A program made the translations under genes and the position numbers. 64,000 nt of DNA from JBFWUW01 sp050247075 (GTDB taxonomy: Bacteria > Planctomycetota > Planctomycetia > Pirellulales > JBFWUW01), in NCBI GenBank assembly GCA_050247075.1, contig JBFWUW010000029.1, forward strand, positions 10,782-74,781. The letters run 5' to 3'. Position 1 is the stretch's first letter; every line of letters begins with the position of its first letter. Positions 7,890-17,425 of the stretch are shown here, one piece after another. The notes below the pieces were generated by a model that did not search any database, had not been told where the DNA came from, and saw only the letters and a list, made by a program, of their open reading frames with translations.

Positions 7890-10424
7890 TCAATGCACTA
7901 ACAAGAAGTCCTTACTATTCAACAAGACCCACATCACATCTTGGGCCGCTTCCAAGCGTTGTTCGGGTTTGGATTGAAAGAATTGCAGGATGGCGGCCTT
8001 TTCCTCAGGGCTGGGAGAACGCACGACCGACCACAGGTAAAGCTGTTCGATCAAGGCTTCGTTGTCGACGTGCTGGTTGACCAGGGCCGTTACCCGTCCG
8101 GCTGGACTGGTTAGCTTGTTGGCGATGCCGGGGCTGTTGATTAAGTGCAGCGCTTGCAGCATATTCGAGCTGTCGTCGCGCTCGCACTCGCAGGCTTCCA
8201 TCCGTTGCGGCTTGCCGAACAGGTTCAAAAAGTCGTTCTGCACGTCGGCGTCGGGCAGTTGCGAGGCCGTAAACCCAGCCGGCGCGTTGGCGAAGTTTTC
8301 GGCCACGCCGGTGGCCTGCGCCAGCGAGTCCAGCAGCGATTCGGCCGGCACGCGGCGCGGAAGGAACCGCGAAAAATTGGCGTCGTCGTGCGCGTTCGAT
8401 GCGTTCGTCGTGCTGTCGCGTTGGTATGTCTGCGACGTCACAATCGTCCGCATTAGGTGGCGCAGGTCGAACTTGTGCGCCACAAAATCCTTCGTCAGCG
8501 CATCCAGCAGCGCCGGGTTGATCGCCGGGTTGGTCGTTCGCAAATCGTCCACCGGGTCGATAATTCCGCGATGGAAGAAGTAGCTCCAAAACCGGTTGAC
8601 CATGCTCTTGGCGAAGAACGGATTTTCGGCCGCCGTCAGCCAGCGGGCGTAGTCTTGCCGGCGGTCCATGCCGCGCGGCAGTTCCGGTTCGATCCCGCCC
8701 AGATAACGTGGGGGCTGCGCTTGCCCGCGACGAGGGTTGGTTGAGTACCCCGCCGGCAAATTGAGCAGTACGCTCCTGGCGTTGGGAATGCCGATCAACC
8801 GCTGGTCGGCCTTGACCGTGACCTGGTTGAAAAAGCTATGCAGGCCGTAATAGTCAGATTGTGTCCAGTTTTCAAATGGATGCGGGTGGCAGCGGGCGCA
8901 CAACATCCGCACGCCGCAAAAGACCTGTGTAGCCCGTTGCAAGGTATCGTCGGCATCCTTGCTCATGGCGTAAAAGGCACTCGCCGGATCATCGGCCGCG
9001 CCGCCGCTCGCCGTGAGGATCGTCCGCGTGAATTCGTCCAGCGGCATGTTGGTGGCCACCGCCGTGCGGATCCACTCGCGAAAAGAGTAAACCGCCGGGT
9101 CGTTGAGGTTGGCCCGCGAGTTTTGCAGCAGGTCGCCCCATTTCAGCGACCAGCGATCGACAAATTCCGGGCGTTGAAACAGCCTCTCGGCAAGTTGGAC
9201 TCGTTTGTCGGGGGCGGCATCGGCTAGAAAGGCCGCCAGTTCGTCGGGCTTGGGCTGCAAGCCGATCAAATCGAGGTAAACGCGACGCATAAAGCGGCCA
9301 TCATCGACCAGGCCCGACGGCGTAATCATCAGGTCGTTGAGTTTGCGAATGACATGAGCATCGATCAGATGCCCCTCTGGCACGGGCGCAGGGACAAAGT
9401 CGGGCCGTGGTTCCAACACGATAAAGTTGGACGTGGCAAATATCCGCTCAAAACGGGCCACGACCGCCGTCTCGCCCAGTTCGAGCGTACTGACCAGGCC
9501 TTCATCATCGACGCTGGCCACGCGTTCGGTATTGGCGTTGAAAATGCCTAGTCGGGTCACGTCACGCTGGCTGCCGTCGCTGTAGTGGGCGATCAGTTGC
9601 AATTGATGCTGCTGGCCGGGACCGATAACGACCGACTCCGGGTAAATTCGCAGCGACTCTACATTCACGGGGTCGGCGCCGTCGCTGGGCGCACCATCGG
9701 CCACCCAGCCCAGCAGCAGTTGGTGCGACAAGCTGCCGCGGTCGAAGCGGATACCCCCTTTGTGCGGCACGTCCCCCAGCGGTTTGGCCAGCAAGAGGCT
9801 GGCCGCCGCATTGTTGCGATTGATCCGCCGTTCAAGGAATTCGTCGGAAAGTGAAAGAAAGTCGGCTGCGGCGTCGGCCCCGCGCAGCGAGAGCTTAAAG
9901 CCGTTCTTGCCCAGCGAATAGCCGTGGCAAGCCCCCATGTTGCAGCCTCCCTTGGAGAGCGCAGGCATCACATCGTGCTTAAAGCTATGCGGCGGAGCTT
10001 GCTCGGGCAGGGCCACTTGCACCTGGACCGTGGCGGTTTGGCCGGCGGCGGAAATGGCAATCTCGACCGTGCCGTTGCCGACCGCTTCGACCCAGCCGAG
10101 CGACGACACCGTGGCCACCGCCGGATTGCCGCTGACGTAGGTCGCCTGGGAGGACAGGTCAACGGCCCGGCCGTCGGCGGTTTTCGCCGTCACCAAAATG
10201 GAGTGCGGCCGTCGGGGGTGGTTCAATGCCAATACCGCCGGTTGCACGGAGAGCGGGCCGGCAATCGCCGGCTGCGTTTCATCGGCAAAACCACGGGGTG
10301 AGGCCAGCCCGCAGATGCCGGCCAACAGCAATAGGAAAGCCATCAGCCGCGCCGCGCTGTCATTTCGATGCATGAAAGCCATCTTTCGGTAGGCGGGAAA
10401 CCTGAGTGAATCGAGGGTTGGCAT
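7890..10424 (-). CDS. DUF1549/DUF1553 protein with Big2-like and cytochrome-like domains
   Basis: An 844-residue exported protein. The ATG at 10424 is preceded by AAGGTG at an 8-base spacing and lies 16 bp after the previous stop, which supports it over later Met codons. An export signal follows (MAFLLLLAGICGLASPRG). Residues about 60-135 resemble a bacterial Ig-like (Big2) domain, followed by a CX4CH motif (GCNMGACHGYSLGKNGFKL). DUF1549 starts around 355 (LIDAHVIRKLNDLMITPSG, RRVYLDLIGLQPKPDELAAF) with CARCHPHPFENWTQ as a second heme-type motif. DUF1553 follows (RDYARWLTAAENPFFAKSMV, NRFWSYFFHRGI, CECERDDSSNMLQALHLINS). Function is not established; always found with DUF1501-type partners in planctomycetes. 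Confidence 0.92.
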   Translation of the reverse strand: MPTLDSLRFPAYRKMAFMHRNDSAARLMAFLLLLAGICGLASPRGFADETQPAIAGPLSVQPAVLALNHPRRPHSILVTAKTADGRAVDLSSQATYVSGNPAVATVSSLGWVEAVGNGTVEIAISAAGQTATVQVQVALPEQAPPHSFKHDVMPALSKGGCNMGACHGYSLGKNGFKLSLRGADAAADFLSLSDEFLERRINRNNAAASLLLAKPLGDVPHKGGIRFDRGSLSHQLLLGWVADGAPSDGADPVNVESLRIYPESVVIGPGQQHQLQLIAHYSDGSQRDVTRLGIFNANTERVASVDDEGLVSTLELGETAVVARFERIFATSNFIVLEPRPDFVPAPVPEGHLIDAHVIRKLNDLMITPSGLVDDGRFMRRVYLDLIGLQPKPDELAAFLADAAPDKRVQLAERLFQRPEFVDRWSLKWGDLLQNSRANLNDPAVYSFREWIRTAVATNMPLDEFTRTILTASGGAADDPASAFYAMSKDADDTLQRATQVFCGVRMLCARCHPHPFENWTQSDYYGLHSFFNQVTVKADQRLIGIPNARSVLLNLPAGYSTNPRRGQAQPPRYLGGIEPELPRGMDRRQDYARWLTAAENPFFAKSMVNRFWSYFFHRGIIDPVDDLRTTNPAINPALLDALTKDFVAHKFDLRHLMRTIVTSQTYQRDSTTNASNAHDDANFSRFLPRRVPAESLLDSLAQATGVAENFANAPAGFTASQLPDADVQNDFLNLFGKPQRMEACECERDDSSNMLQALHLINSPGIANKLTSPAGRVTALVNQHVDNEALIEQLYLWSVVRSPSPEEKAAILQFFQSKPEQRLEAAQDVMWVLLNSKDFLLVH

Positions 10425-10440
10425 GGCGATGGCACCTTAT

Positions 10441-13026
10441 TTATTTGTCCGCCACCGCTTCCGGCGGCAGCAACTCCAAATGTAAGGTAATCGCCTCGCT
10501 GCGTGTTTCCAAAGGTTGCGCCGCGTCGTAGCGGCCGGTGGCAAAGAGTTGCACGTTGGCCAAGGGTGCAGGTGCGAAGTTGGCGGGAAAGGTGACTGTT
10601 AGTTCGTAGTCGGTCTGCATGGCGTTGAGAGCGGCCCGCGGCACGGCAATGCCAGGGGGCAAGCCTTGCAGGGTGACAGCGATGTCGCCCGTTATCCCTT
10701 CCAGCCGTTCGACTTTGCCGGCCAGTTTGAAGGTGGCACCGGCGGCGGGGTCGAGCCGGGCCGACAGTTCCGCGGGACCGGCCAGGGTGAGGTGGATGGG
10801 ATTCACAACGGACAGGGCATGCGCCGGCGTGCAGACCGTGAGCAGCACGCGTTGGCGGTCGCGGCTGAGCAACTCGGCCCGCCAGGCGACTTGCACTTGG
10901 GCCGAGGCGAACTCCGCCGGCACGAACATGCCATACGACAAATCATTCTTGGCGTTAGTAGCGGCCATGGTAGCAGTTTCCAACGCGGCAGCAACTTTGC
11001 TGGTCGCGTCAGTCACGCGCAGGTCGGCATCGGCCTTGGCCTTGGTGGCGGCTTCCAGCACGGGACCGCCGGCCGTTTGGGCGTCGGCCACGGCTTTATC
11101 GGCTGCTGCCTGGGCCGTTTGGGCATCGGCCAAGACTTTATCCGCAGCCAGTTTGGCATCCCAAGCCGCTACGGCCGCGCCATCGGAGGGAATCTCCACG
11201 GTGGGGGCGTTGGCTTCGTGCCGCAACGTACGGTTGACGTCGATCAGGCTGTTTACACGCGGCGGGTTCTGGCTGGTCAACATCGTCAGCCGCACTGGTC
11301 CGTCGAAGCCAACGGGGCGGACGCAGGTCACCGGCACGGCGAGTTTTTTGCCTAGCACGAACTTCGTATCCGCGGCGGGCTGCCAATCGGCGCTAAAGGC
11401 GATTCCATCGCGCGAGGCGAGGGAGACCAACATCTGCTCGGCCAGCCACGGTTGAAATGCATCGACGGCGTCCCCTTCGCGCCGGGCCACGCGCACCAGC
11501 GGCTGCCGAGGATCGGCCATGGCCATGCCGCGAACTTTGATCTGCGCCTGGCCCAGTCCCTCGGCCGCGCCGCTGAATGTCACCAGCTTGCCGTCAGCGC
11601 CAGCCGGAATTTCGTGGGAATCGGCCGTTACGCCTGCTGGTAACGACCCAAAGTCGAGCAGAATCGGGCCGGTGTAACCCTGCCGCTGCACGCGCATTTG
11701 AACAACGAGCCGCCCATCTTGCGGCACGTTGTAGCGGTCTTGCTCCACAAACAGTTGGAAATCGCCACGAGACGGCTCCACCGCGGGCTGCGTAATCAGC
11801 AGACGATAGACGCAGTCGGGTTCGCCGCGGCCCAGGGCATCTTTCACCACGACGGTCAAGGCGTCAACATCGGCAGGCACTTCAAAGTCTAAGGCCGAGT
11901 CGGCGGTTTGGGGAATGTCATCATTGGCGGCCAGCACCGCGCCGTTGTCGCGGCGAAGTTCCAGCACGCTATCCAGCGGCGAGTCAAGCCGCGCGGCAAA
12001 AATCTCTAACCGCAGTTTGTCGCCGCGAGCGACCCGCAAGCGATACTGGTCTATTTCACCCTCCGCCATGATGCGGCCGCTGACCGCCACGGGAAACGCC
12101 GGCAGGTCTTGCGGCACGGCCCCCAGCGGTTGCTCGACCACTTCCGGCAAATCGCTAACGATCACACTCGGCGCCGGGCCGCTAGCGGCAACCGCGTTAA
12201 GCCAAGGAGCCGGCACGGACGAACCGTCTCCTGCTGGCACAAGCGTCACTGGCCGGCCCGCCGCCGCATTGCCGACCAACGACAAAGCCGCTGTCGCCCC
12301 GCGTGGTATCGCCGGTGGAAAGACCGCATCGGCATATTGCCACTGGCCCAGCTTCAAACGGAAGAAGTTGGGGCCGGGTGGGCCGAACTGCAAATCGTGC
12401 AGCGTCAGCGTGTACTCGCCATCGGCGGGCAGCGTGGCCGACAGTCGGGTATCGCCCCGCAACGACTGTTGCGGCAGAGACCAAGCTAGATGCTTGCCCG
12501 CGGGATCATACAAGTGGAGCACCGGCCGAACCTTGCCCCCCAGGCGTTGCGATTCTACTTCGCACATCAACGGCTGGCTGGCGGTACCGGCAAAGGTCGT
12601 CTTTAGCGTGGTGCTGCCATTTAGCGTGCCATGCAGGGCCATCGGCAGGGATTCGGCCTTGTCCGCAAAGGGCCGCTGCGGAAGATGATCGGCCGCGACC
12701 ACGGTCCGCTCTGAAATGCCGCCCGCATGCGCCAGGTACATTCCGTACAGGCCGGGAACAATGTCGGCCGGCAGGACAATCTCTATCTCCACGCGGTTGG
12801 CCGTTGCGCCGGGCATCACTGTCTGCGAGGTGACCGGCACCGGCAGCATGACTTTCGGTTCGGGCAGCAGATCCAGCCCGTCGAAAACTAACTTCGTCGT
12901 ACCACCGATTTGCAACCCCCGAAGATTGACATTCCGCACGGCGGGCGCAGCCGCCAGAGCAGGCGACGACAAGCAAACAGCCAGCAACGCCAACAGCAAC
13001 CGTCTGTCGATCGAAAGACAAGGCAT
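10441..13026 (-). CDS. Exported protein with pre-peptidase C-terminal (PPC) domains
   Basis: An 861-residue protein from the ATG at 13026, with a signal peptide (RRLLLALLAVCLSSPALAA). Two beta-sandwich PPC-like regions can be seen, about 135-220 (LHLYDPAGKHLAW, YTLTLHDLQFGPPG) and about 309-400 (GEIDQYRLRVARGDKLRLEI, DSVLELRRDNGAVLAANDD). Residues about 612-690 form an Ala/Lys/Asp-rich heptad segment (ADAQTAQAAADKAVADAQTA) predicted to be a coiled coil, inserted between Ig-like parts. It lies between DUF1501 upstream and DUF1549 downstream, 16 bp from the latter, so translational coupling is likely. PPC proteins of this cluster type are common in planctomycetes; they are non-catalytic surface or periplasmic proteins as far as the sequence shows. 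Confidence 0.88.
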   Translation of the reverse strand: MPCLSIDRRLLLALLAVCLSSPALAAAPAVRNVNLRGLQIGGTTKLVFDGLDLLPEPKVMLPVPVTSQTVMPGATANRVEIEIVLPADIVPGLYGMYLAHAGGISERTVVAADHLPQRPFADKAESLPMALHGTLNGSTTLKTTFAGTASQPLMCEVESQRLGGKVRPVLHLYDPAGKHLAWSLPQQSLRGDTRLSATLPADGEYTLTLHDLQFGPPGPNFFRLKLGQWQYADAVFPPAIPRGATAALSLVGNAAAGRPVTLVPAGDGSSVPAPWLNAVAASGPAPSVIVSDLPEVVEQPLGAVPQDLPAFPVAVSGRIMAEGEIDQYRLRVARGDKLRLEIFAARLDSPLDSVLELRRDNGAVLAANDDIPQTADSALDFEVPADVDALTVVVKDALGRGEPDCVYRLLITQPAVEPSRGDFQLFVEQDRYNVPQDGRLVVQMRVQRQGYTGPILLDFGSLPAGVTADSHEIPAGADGKLVTFSGAAEGLGQAQIKVRGMAMADPRQPLVRVARREGDAVDAFQPWLAEQMLVSLASRDGIAFSADWQPAADTKFVLGKKLAVPVTCVRPVGFDGPVRLTMLTSQNPPRVNSLIDVNRTLRHEANAPTVEIPSDGAAVAAWDAKLAADKVLADAQTAQAAADKAVADAQTAGGPVLEAATKAKADADLRVTDATSKVAAALETATMAATNAKNDLSYGMFVPAEFASAQVQVAWRAELLSRDRQRVLLTVCTPAHALSVVNPIHLTLAGPAELSARLDPAAGATFKLAGKVERLEGITGDIAVTLQGLPPGIAVPRAALNAMQTDYELTVTFPANFAPAPLANVQLFATGRYDAAQPLETRSEAITLHLELLPPEAVADK

Positions 13027-13099
13027 GACACACAATCCACAAGGCGGGACGAACTGGCAGGCTAAATCGAAGATCAGCGAAGCAAAGGACCAACTCGTC

Positions 13100-14476
13100 C
13101 TAAAACAATTCGCGGATCGGCTCGGCTTCGATGAATCGAATCGGACGGCCGCCGGGACCGGGCATCATGGTTGTTTCCAGGTCGATCCCCATGCCGTGAT
13201 AGATCGAGGCCAGCATCCGCGGGGGCTCGATCGGGTTGTCGTGCGGGGCCGCCCCAATTTTGTCGGTCGAACCAATCACCTGGCCGCCGCGGACATTGCC
13301 CCCGCATAGGAAATTCGTCCACGCCGGCGGGTAATGGTCGCGACCGCCGCGGGGGTTGAGCTTGGGTGTCCGGCCCATTTCGCTCAGCACCGCCACCACC
13401 GTTTCGCCCAACAGCCCGCGTTGTTCCAAATCTTGAATCAGGCCGGTAAACGCCTGGTCAAACTGCGGGCACAAGTGCCGCTCGTAGTCGAGATAGGTAT
13501 TGTTCAGGCCGCCGCCGTCGGCGTGCATGTCCCAACAGGTCTGGCTGAAAACCGTGTCGAAATGGTTGACGGTCACACAGCGCGTACCCGCCTCGATTAG
13601 GCGGCGAGCCATCAGGCAGCTTTGGCCAAACGTGTTGCGGCCGTAGCGGTCGCGCACGGTGTCGGGCTCGTGCGATAGCTCAAAGGCCATCTTGGTCGTG
13701 GGCGACGTCAACAAGTTGAACGCCCGCGCGTAGGAAGAGTCCAAATCTTGCGTCGATTTCGATTCCTCGCGCCGCTGTAGTTTGTCAATCTGCGACAGCA
13801 ACTCGCGCCGCGCGCTGACGCGGGCTTCAACCGTGCCTGCGGGTGGAGTCAGATCGGCTACCTTGAAATCAGCGCTGGCCGGGTCGGCACCCAGAAAGAA
13901 GGGTTCGTGGGCGCTCCCCAAAAACGAGGCTGTCTGTCCGTGCAAGGGGCCGGCCCCCGTATTGCCGATCTTGCCGGGCAAGATAATCGAGGCTGGCAAA
14001 TCGCCGCGCGGTCCGAATACGCGTGAGACGACCGAACCGCTATGCGGCTGAATATTGTTGGGGCTGAAATCCTGCCCGGTCATCATCCACCGCTGGCCGT
14101 TCTCGTGCGAGGCACCGCTATTGTGGTGCAGGCTGCGGACCAGCGCCACCTTGTCCATCATCCTGGCCATCTGCGGGAAATGCTCGCAAATTTGCACGCC
14201 GGGCACGTTGGTTTCGATCGGTTTGAACTTGCCGCGCACGTCGTCCGGTGCGTCGGGCTTCATGTCCCAGGTGTCCAAATGCCCGGGCGATCCGACTAGA
14301 AAAATGGTGATGCAGTTGCGAATGCGGGCTTGCGAGAAATCGACCGCTCCGGCCGATTGCAGCCGTAGCAACGAAGGCAGGCTTAACCCCGCCAAACCCG
14401 CCGCTCCCGCCGTGAGAAAGCCGCGGCGCGAGACGCCGCCGCACGCGGGAATTCTTTCGTGGCCGATATGCAGCAT
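13100..14476 (-). CDS. DUF1501 protein with Tat signal
   Basis: A 458-residue member of the DUF1501 family, related to the alkaline phosphatase/sulfatase fold. A twin-arginine signal is visible (SRRGFLTAGAAGLAGLSLPS, Arg17-Arg18), so it is exported folded. Family features: ITIFLVGSPGHLDTWDMKPD, FEHFPQMA-type segment (ICEHFPQMARMMDKVALVRS), GASHENGQRWMMTG, ETVVAVLSEMGRTPKLNP and GGRDHYPPAWTNFLCGG near the end. The ATG is preceded by AGGGA and starts 20 bp after the small upstream gene. A member of the DUF1501/DUF1549/PPC/PSCyt1 cluster; hydrolase activity is plausible from the fold, but no substrate is known. Confidence 0.93.
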   Translation of the reverse strand: MLHIGHERIPACGGVSRRGFLTAGAAGLAGLSLPSLLRLQSAGAVDFSQARIRNCITIFLVGSPGHLDTWDMKPDAPDDVRGKFKPIETNVPGVQICEHFPQMARMMDKVALVRSLHHNSGASHENGQRWMMTGQDFSPNNIQPHSGSVVSRVFGPRGDLPASIILPGKIGNTGAGPLHGQTASFLGSAHEPFFLGADPASADFKVADLTPPAGTVEARVSARRELLSQIDKLQRREESKSTQDLDSSYARAFNLLTSPTTKMAFELSHEPDTVRDRYGRNTFGQSCLMARRLIEAGTRCVTVNHFDTVFSQTCWDMHADGGGLNNTYLDYERHLCPQFDQAFTGLIQDLEQRGLLGETVVAVLSEMGRTPKLNPRGGRDHYPPAWTNFLCGGNVRGGQVIGSTDKIGAAPHDNPIEPPRMLASIYHGMGIDLETTMMPGPGGRPIRFIEAEPIRELF

Positions 14477-14495
14477 GTCCCTGGGCTCCTCGCCG

Positions 14496-14801
14496 TTAGA
14501 TCTGGTACGTCACCACGTTCGAGATATCGACAAACTTGCTCTCCGTGAATTCGCCCTCGGCATTCTTGGCGTAGTTCACATATTTCCACAACTGCAGCAC
14601 CGCTTCGTACGCGCCGGGTGTCGTGTCGGCGTGTTCGTAGGCCGTCTCCATGCGGGCCAGCGGCGTGGCGATTATTTGCCCGTCGCGTTTGATCTGCCAT
14701 TGCAGCCGCGAGCCCCAATCGTGCGCGACTTCTCCGCGGATCAGGCGGCGGCCCTCCAGGCGAATCTCGGCCTGGGGGGTTCCTTCAAACTTTTGTTCCA
14801 T
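14496..14801 (-). CDS. Small conserved hypothetical protein leading the DUF1501 cluster
   Basis: A 101-residue protein from the ATG at 14801 (the frame is open to 14819 with a TTG). No signal peptide. The sequence alternates short beta-type stretches (AEIRLEGRRLIRGEVAHDWG, LQWQIKRDGQIIATPL) and ends in EFTESKFVDISNVVTYQI; TTPGAYEAVLQLWKY suggests an Ig/fibronectin-like strand pattern. It is 20 bp upstream of DUF1501 and probably the first gene of that operon. No function is recognised. Confidence 0.7.
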   Translation of the reverse strand: MEQKFEGTPQAEIRLEGRRLIRGEVAHDWGSRLQWQIKRDGQIIATPLARMETAYEHADTTPGAYEAVLQLWKYVNYAKNAEGEFTESKFVDISNVVTYQI

Positions 14802-15241
14802 GGCAACAAGGCTCCCCAAGGCGAGCGAGGGTAGGCAAAACTAGGGCGGGAAAAAACGGCGGGCAACCCATCCATCAATGGCCGCCGATTATAAGCGATG
14901 TTGATGGAACAAGCACTATAGTTTTCTGACAAAATGTCCGTTTCGGCCGGCCACCTCGTTCAACGATCGCCGACCAGGGTTGTCCGCCGAGGTCGCGCGA
15001 ATTGTCTGGGCGAACCACAATTGGGCGAGGAGGCTCTCGAACACTGCGGCCGGGCAGTGGCTTTTCGGCCAATTTTATTTGACAATCGCAACCTTCCACC
15101 GATAGAGTAAACGGTGGAGAAGGCTCCCCGCCTGCACGTCCGCGGCCCCTGTTTTTCTGGCCCACGGCGGGGATTTTAGTCGGTCGGCCGGACGCTAACG
15201 GCGTCCGCAATCTGTACGGAATTAAGAGGAAAGCAATCGCT
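14802..15241. other. Divergent promoter region, no gene seen
   Basis: About 440 bp between the DUF1501 cluster (minus) and the pilM-like operon (plus). No convincing gene. A candidate plus-strand promoter lies at 15079-15106, and CCACCG/CGGTGG arms (about 15097-15117) could form a small hairpin around it. Confidence 0.6.
15079..15106 (+). promoter_or_regulatory. Candidate sigma-70-type promoter for the pilM-N operon
   Basis: A consensus TTGACA (15079-15084) stands 16 bp upstream of GATAGA (15101-15106), a poor -10 match. The position, about 135 bp before the ATG, is reasonable, but this is a by-eye call. Confidence 0.25.
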
Positions 15242-17320
15242 ATGGCGAGTCAACGACCCATTTGGGGCATCGATATTGGTCAAAGCGCGCTCAAAGCGCT
15301 GCGTTGCGTCCCCAGTGATGATCCCAACAAAATCACCGCGGACGCCTTCGACTACATCGAGTATCCCAAGATCCTCAGCCAGCCCGAGGCCGATCCGGTC
15401 GAACTGGTGCGCGAGGCTTTGGAAACCTTCTTGTCGCGGAACAGCGTCAAGGGGGATCGCGTGGCGATCAGCGTGCCGGGCCAGAACGGCCTGATGCGGT
15501 TTGTCAAATTGCCGCCGGTCGAATCCAAGAAAATTCCCGATATCGTTAAGTTCGAGGCCAAGCAGCAGATTCCCTTCGCGCTAGAAGACGTGGTGTGGGG
15601 CTACCAGACGATGGCCGGCGGAACCGAGGCCGAGGGATTTGTGTTGGAGACCGAGGTCGGCTTGTTCGCCATGAAGCGCGAACAAGTCGCCAAAGCCCTC
15701 CGCCCGTTCAAGGACGCGGGCATAGAAATTGACATGGTGCAATTGGCGCCGCTGTCATTGTTCAATGTCATGGCGTTCGACCAGATGCCCGACCTGCCGC
15801 CTCCCGATCTGTACGACCCAGAGAACCCCGGCGAGTCGCTGGTGGTGTTGTCGATGGGGACTGACACGACCGACCTGGTGGTGACGAACGGCTTTCGTAT
15901 CTGGCAGCGCAGCGTGCCGGTGGGGGGCAACCACTTCACTAAGGCCATGACCAAGGAGCTCAAGCTGACCTTTGCCAAGGCGGAACACCTGAAGCGCAAC
16001 GCCTCGCACGCGGAAGATGCCAAGGCCGTGTTTCAGGCCATGCGGCCCGTTTTTTCGGACATGGTTACGGAAGTGCAGCGTTCGATCGGCTTCTTCACCA
16101 ACATCGACCGCAAAGCCAAGATCGGCCGTATATTGGCCTTGGGCAACGCCATCAAGCTGCCCGGCTTGCAGCGGTTCTTGGCCCAAAACCTGGGGGTCGA
16201 GGTTGACCGGCTGGAGACCTTCCCCGGCTTGGAAGGGGCCGCCGTCCTCGACGCGCCAACGTTCAAGGAAAACATCCCCGCCTTTGCCGTGGCTTACGGC
16301 ATGTGCCTGCAAGGCCTGCGGCCGGTACGGGTTAAGACCAATCTGATCCCGCCGGAAATCGTGCAAGAGCGGCTGATTCGTTCAAAAAAGCCTTGGGCGG
16401 TGGCCGCCGCCGCCATGCTGATGGCCGGATTGGCCTTTAGCTTTTTGGGAAACTACCTGGCCTGGAACTCCGTGCACAAAGATTATTGGGGCACGGGCAT
16501 GGCCCAGTCAGACTCCGTAAACACGCAGGCTAGCGGCTTCGTTACAGCCTACAACGGCGAAAAGGACAAATTCAAAAGCACCGAGCGAGTCGGTGCCAAT
16601 TTGATCCACAACGTCGAGGGACGCGTGCTGTGGTTGGAAGTCTTGCGCGGCATTAGCGCGGCATTGCCAGTCGGCCCACCGCTGGACATGTCGGAAGATG
16701 TGTCGGGGAATCCTTCGCTGCAGATCACGCAGATTGAATGCCAGCGATTTGAAAAGCTGGAAGACGAGTGGTTCAAGTCTACGTCGCAATTCTATCGCAA
16801 CCCCAATCCACCTCCCGAACCAATGCCGGGTGCGCCCGCCCCCGCTGGCGGCAACGCGGCTGATACCGGCCCCAAGGGACCGGGCTGGGTCTTTCAGTTG
16901 GTGGGCCACCACTATCACAACGCCAACCGCGGCAACGAGCCGATCGGTATCGAACACGTCTACCAAACTCTCATTAAATCCCTGCATGAGAAAGAGATCA
17001 ACGGTGTTCCGGTGGGTGACTTGGGGATTGGCTACGCCACGATTGTAGATCCGGGGCCCGTCGACATGGATTACATGGTAGAAGTTCCCGACCTGGATGG
17101 CGAAGCCCAGCCTGCGGAGGACAATCAGCGCGGTGCCGGCGGCTTGGGCAATTTTGGCATCGGCGGCGGTGCCGGTCGAAAAGAGAAAAAAAACATGCGC
17201 AAGCAGCCGCGGTTTGATTTCGTGGTCCAGTTTAGCTGGATCGAAACACCCAAGAATAAGCGCAATCCAACTCCGTCTGCACCCGCTGCCGACCCGGTAG
17301 CTGCACTGCCGGCCCGTTGA
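15242..17320 (+). CDS. pilM: Type IV pilus PilM-like ATPase fused to a PilN-like membrane domain
   Basis: A 692-residue protein. Residues 1-355 match PilM, the actin-like cytoplasmic ring protein of type IV pili: IWGIDIGQSALKALRC at the start, KLPPVESKKIPDIVKFEAKQ, VVLSMGTDTTDLVV (phosphate 2), RSVPVGGNHFTKAM and RILALGNAIKLPGLQRFLAQ. Normal PilM ends near 350. Here a hydrophobic helix follows at about 386-408 (AVAAAAMLMAGLAFSFLGNY), and then a part resembling the periplasmic half of PilN (RVLWLEVLRGISAALPVG, FQLVGHHYHN). So PilM and PilN seem to be one chain. A Pro/Gly-rich linker lies near 530-555. AGAGGA precedes the ATG at a long spacing. First gene of a three-gene block. Confidence 0.88.
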   Translation: MASQRPIWGIDIGQSALKALRCVPSDDPNKITADAFDYIEYPKILSQPEADPVELVREALETFLSRNSVKGDRVAISVPGQNGLMRFVKLPPVESKKIPDIVKFEAKQQIPFALEDVVWGYQTMAGGTEAEGFVLETEVGLFAMKREQVAKALRPFKDAGIEIDMVQLAPLSLFNVMAFDQMPDLPPPDLYDPENPGESLVVLSMGTDTTDLVVTNGFRIWQRSVPVGGNHFTKAMTKELKLTFAKAEHLKRNASHAEDAKAVFQAMRPVFSDMVTEVQRSIGFFTNIDRKAKIGRILALGNAIKLPGLQRFLAQNLGVEVDRLETFPGLEGAAVLDAPTFKENIPAFAVAYGMCLQGLRPVRVKTNLIPPEIVQERLIRSKKPWAVAAAAMLMAGLAFSFLGNYLAWNSVHKDYWGTGMAQSDSVNTQASGFVTAYNGEKDKFKSTERVGANLIHNVEGRVLWLEVLRGISAALPVGPPLDMSEDVSGNPSLQITQIECQRFEKLEDEWFKSTSQFYRNPNPPPEPMPGAPAPAGGNAADTGPKGPGWVFQLVGHHYHNANRGNEPIGIEHVYQTLIKSLHEKEINGVPVGDLGIGYATIVDPGPVDMDYMVEVPDLDGEAQPAEDNQRGAGGLGNFGIGGGAGRKEKKNMRKQPRFDFVVQFSWIETPKNKRNPTPSAPAADPVAALPAR

Positions 17321-17425
17321 TGGCACGAACTTTGATGGCCTGCATGGGCCTGGCGACATTTTCTTGAATAACAGGCCTGAAGAAGGCCCAACACAACAAC
17401 CCGCAAGCACAGACGAGCAATATTT

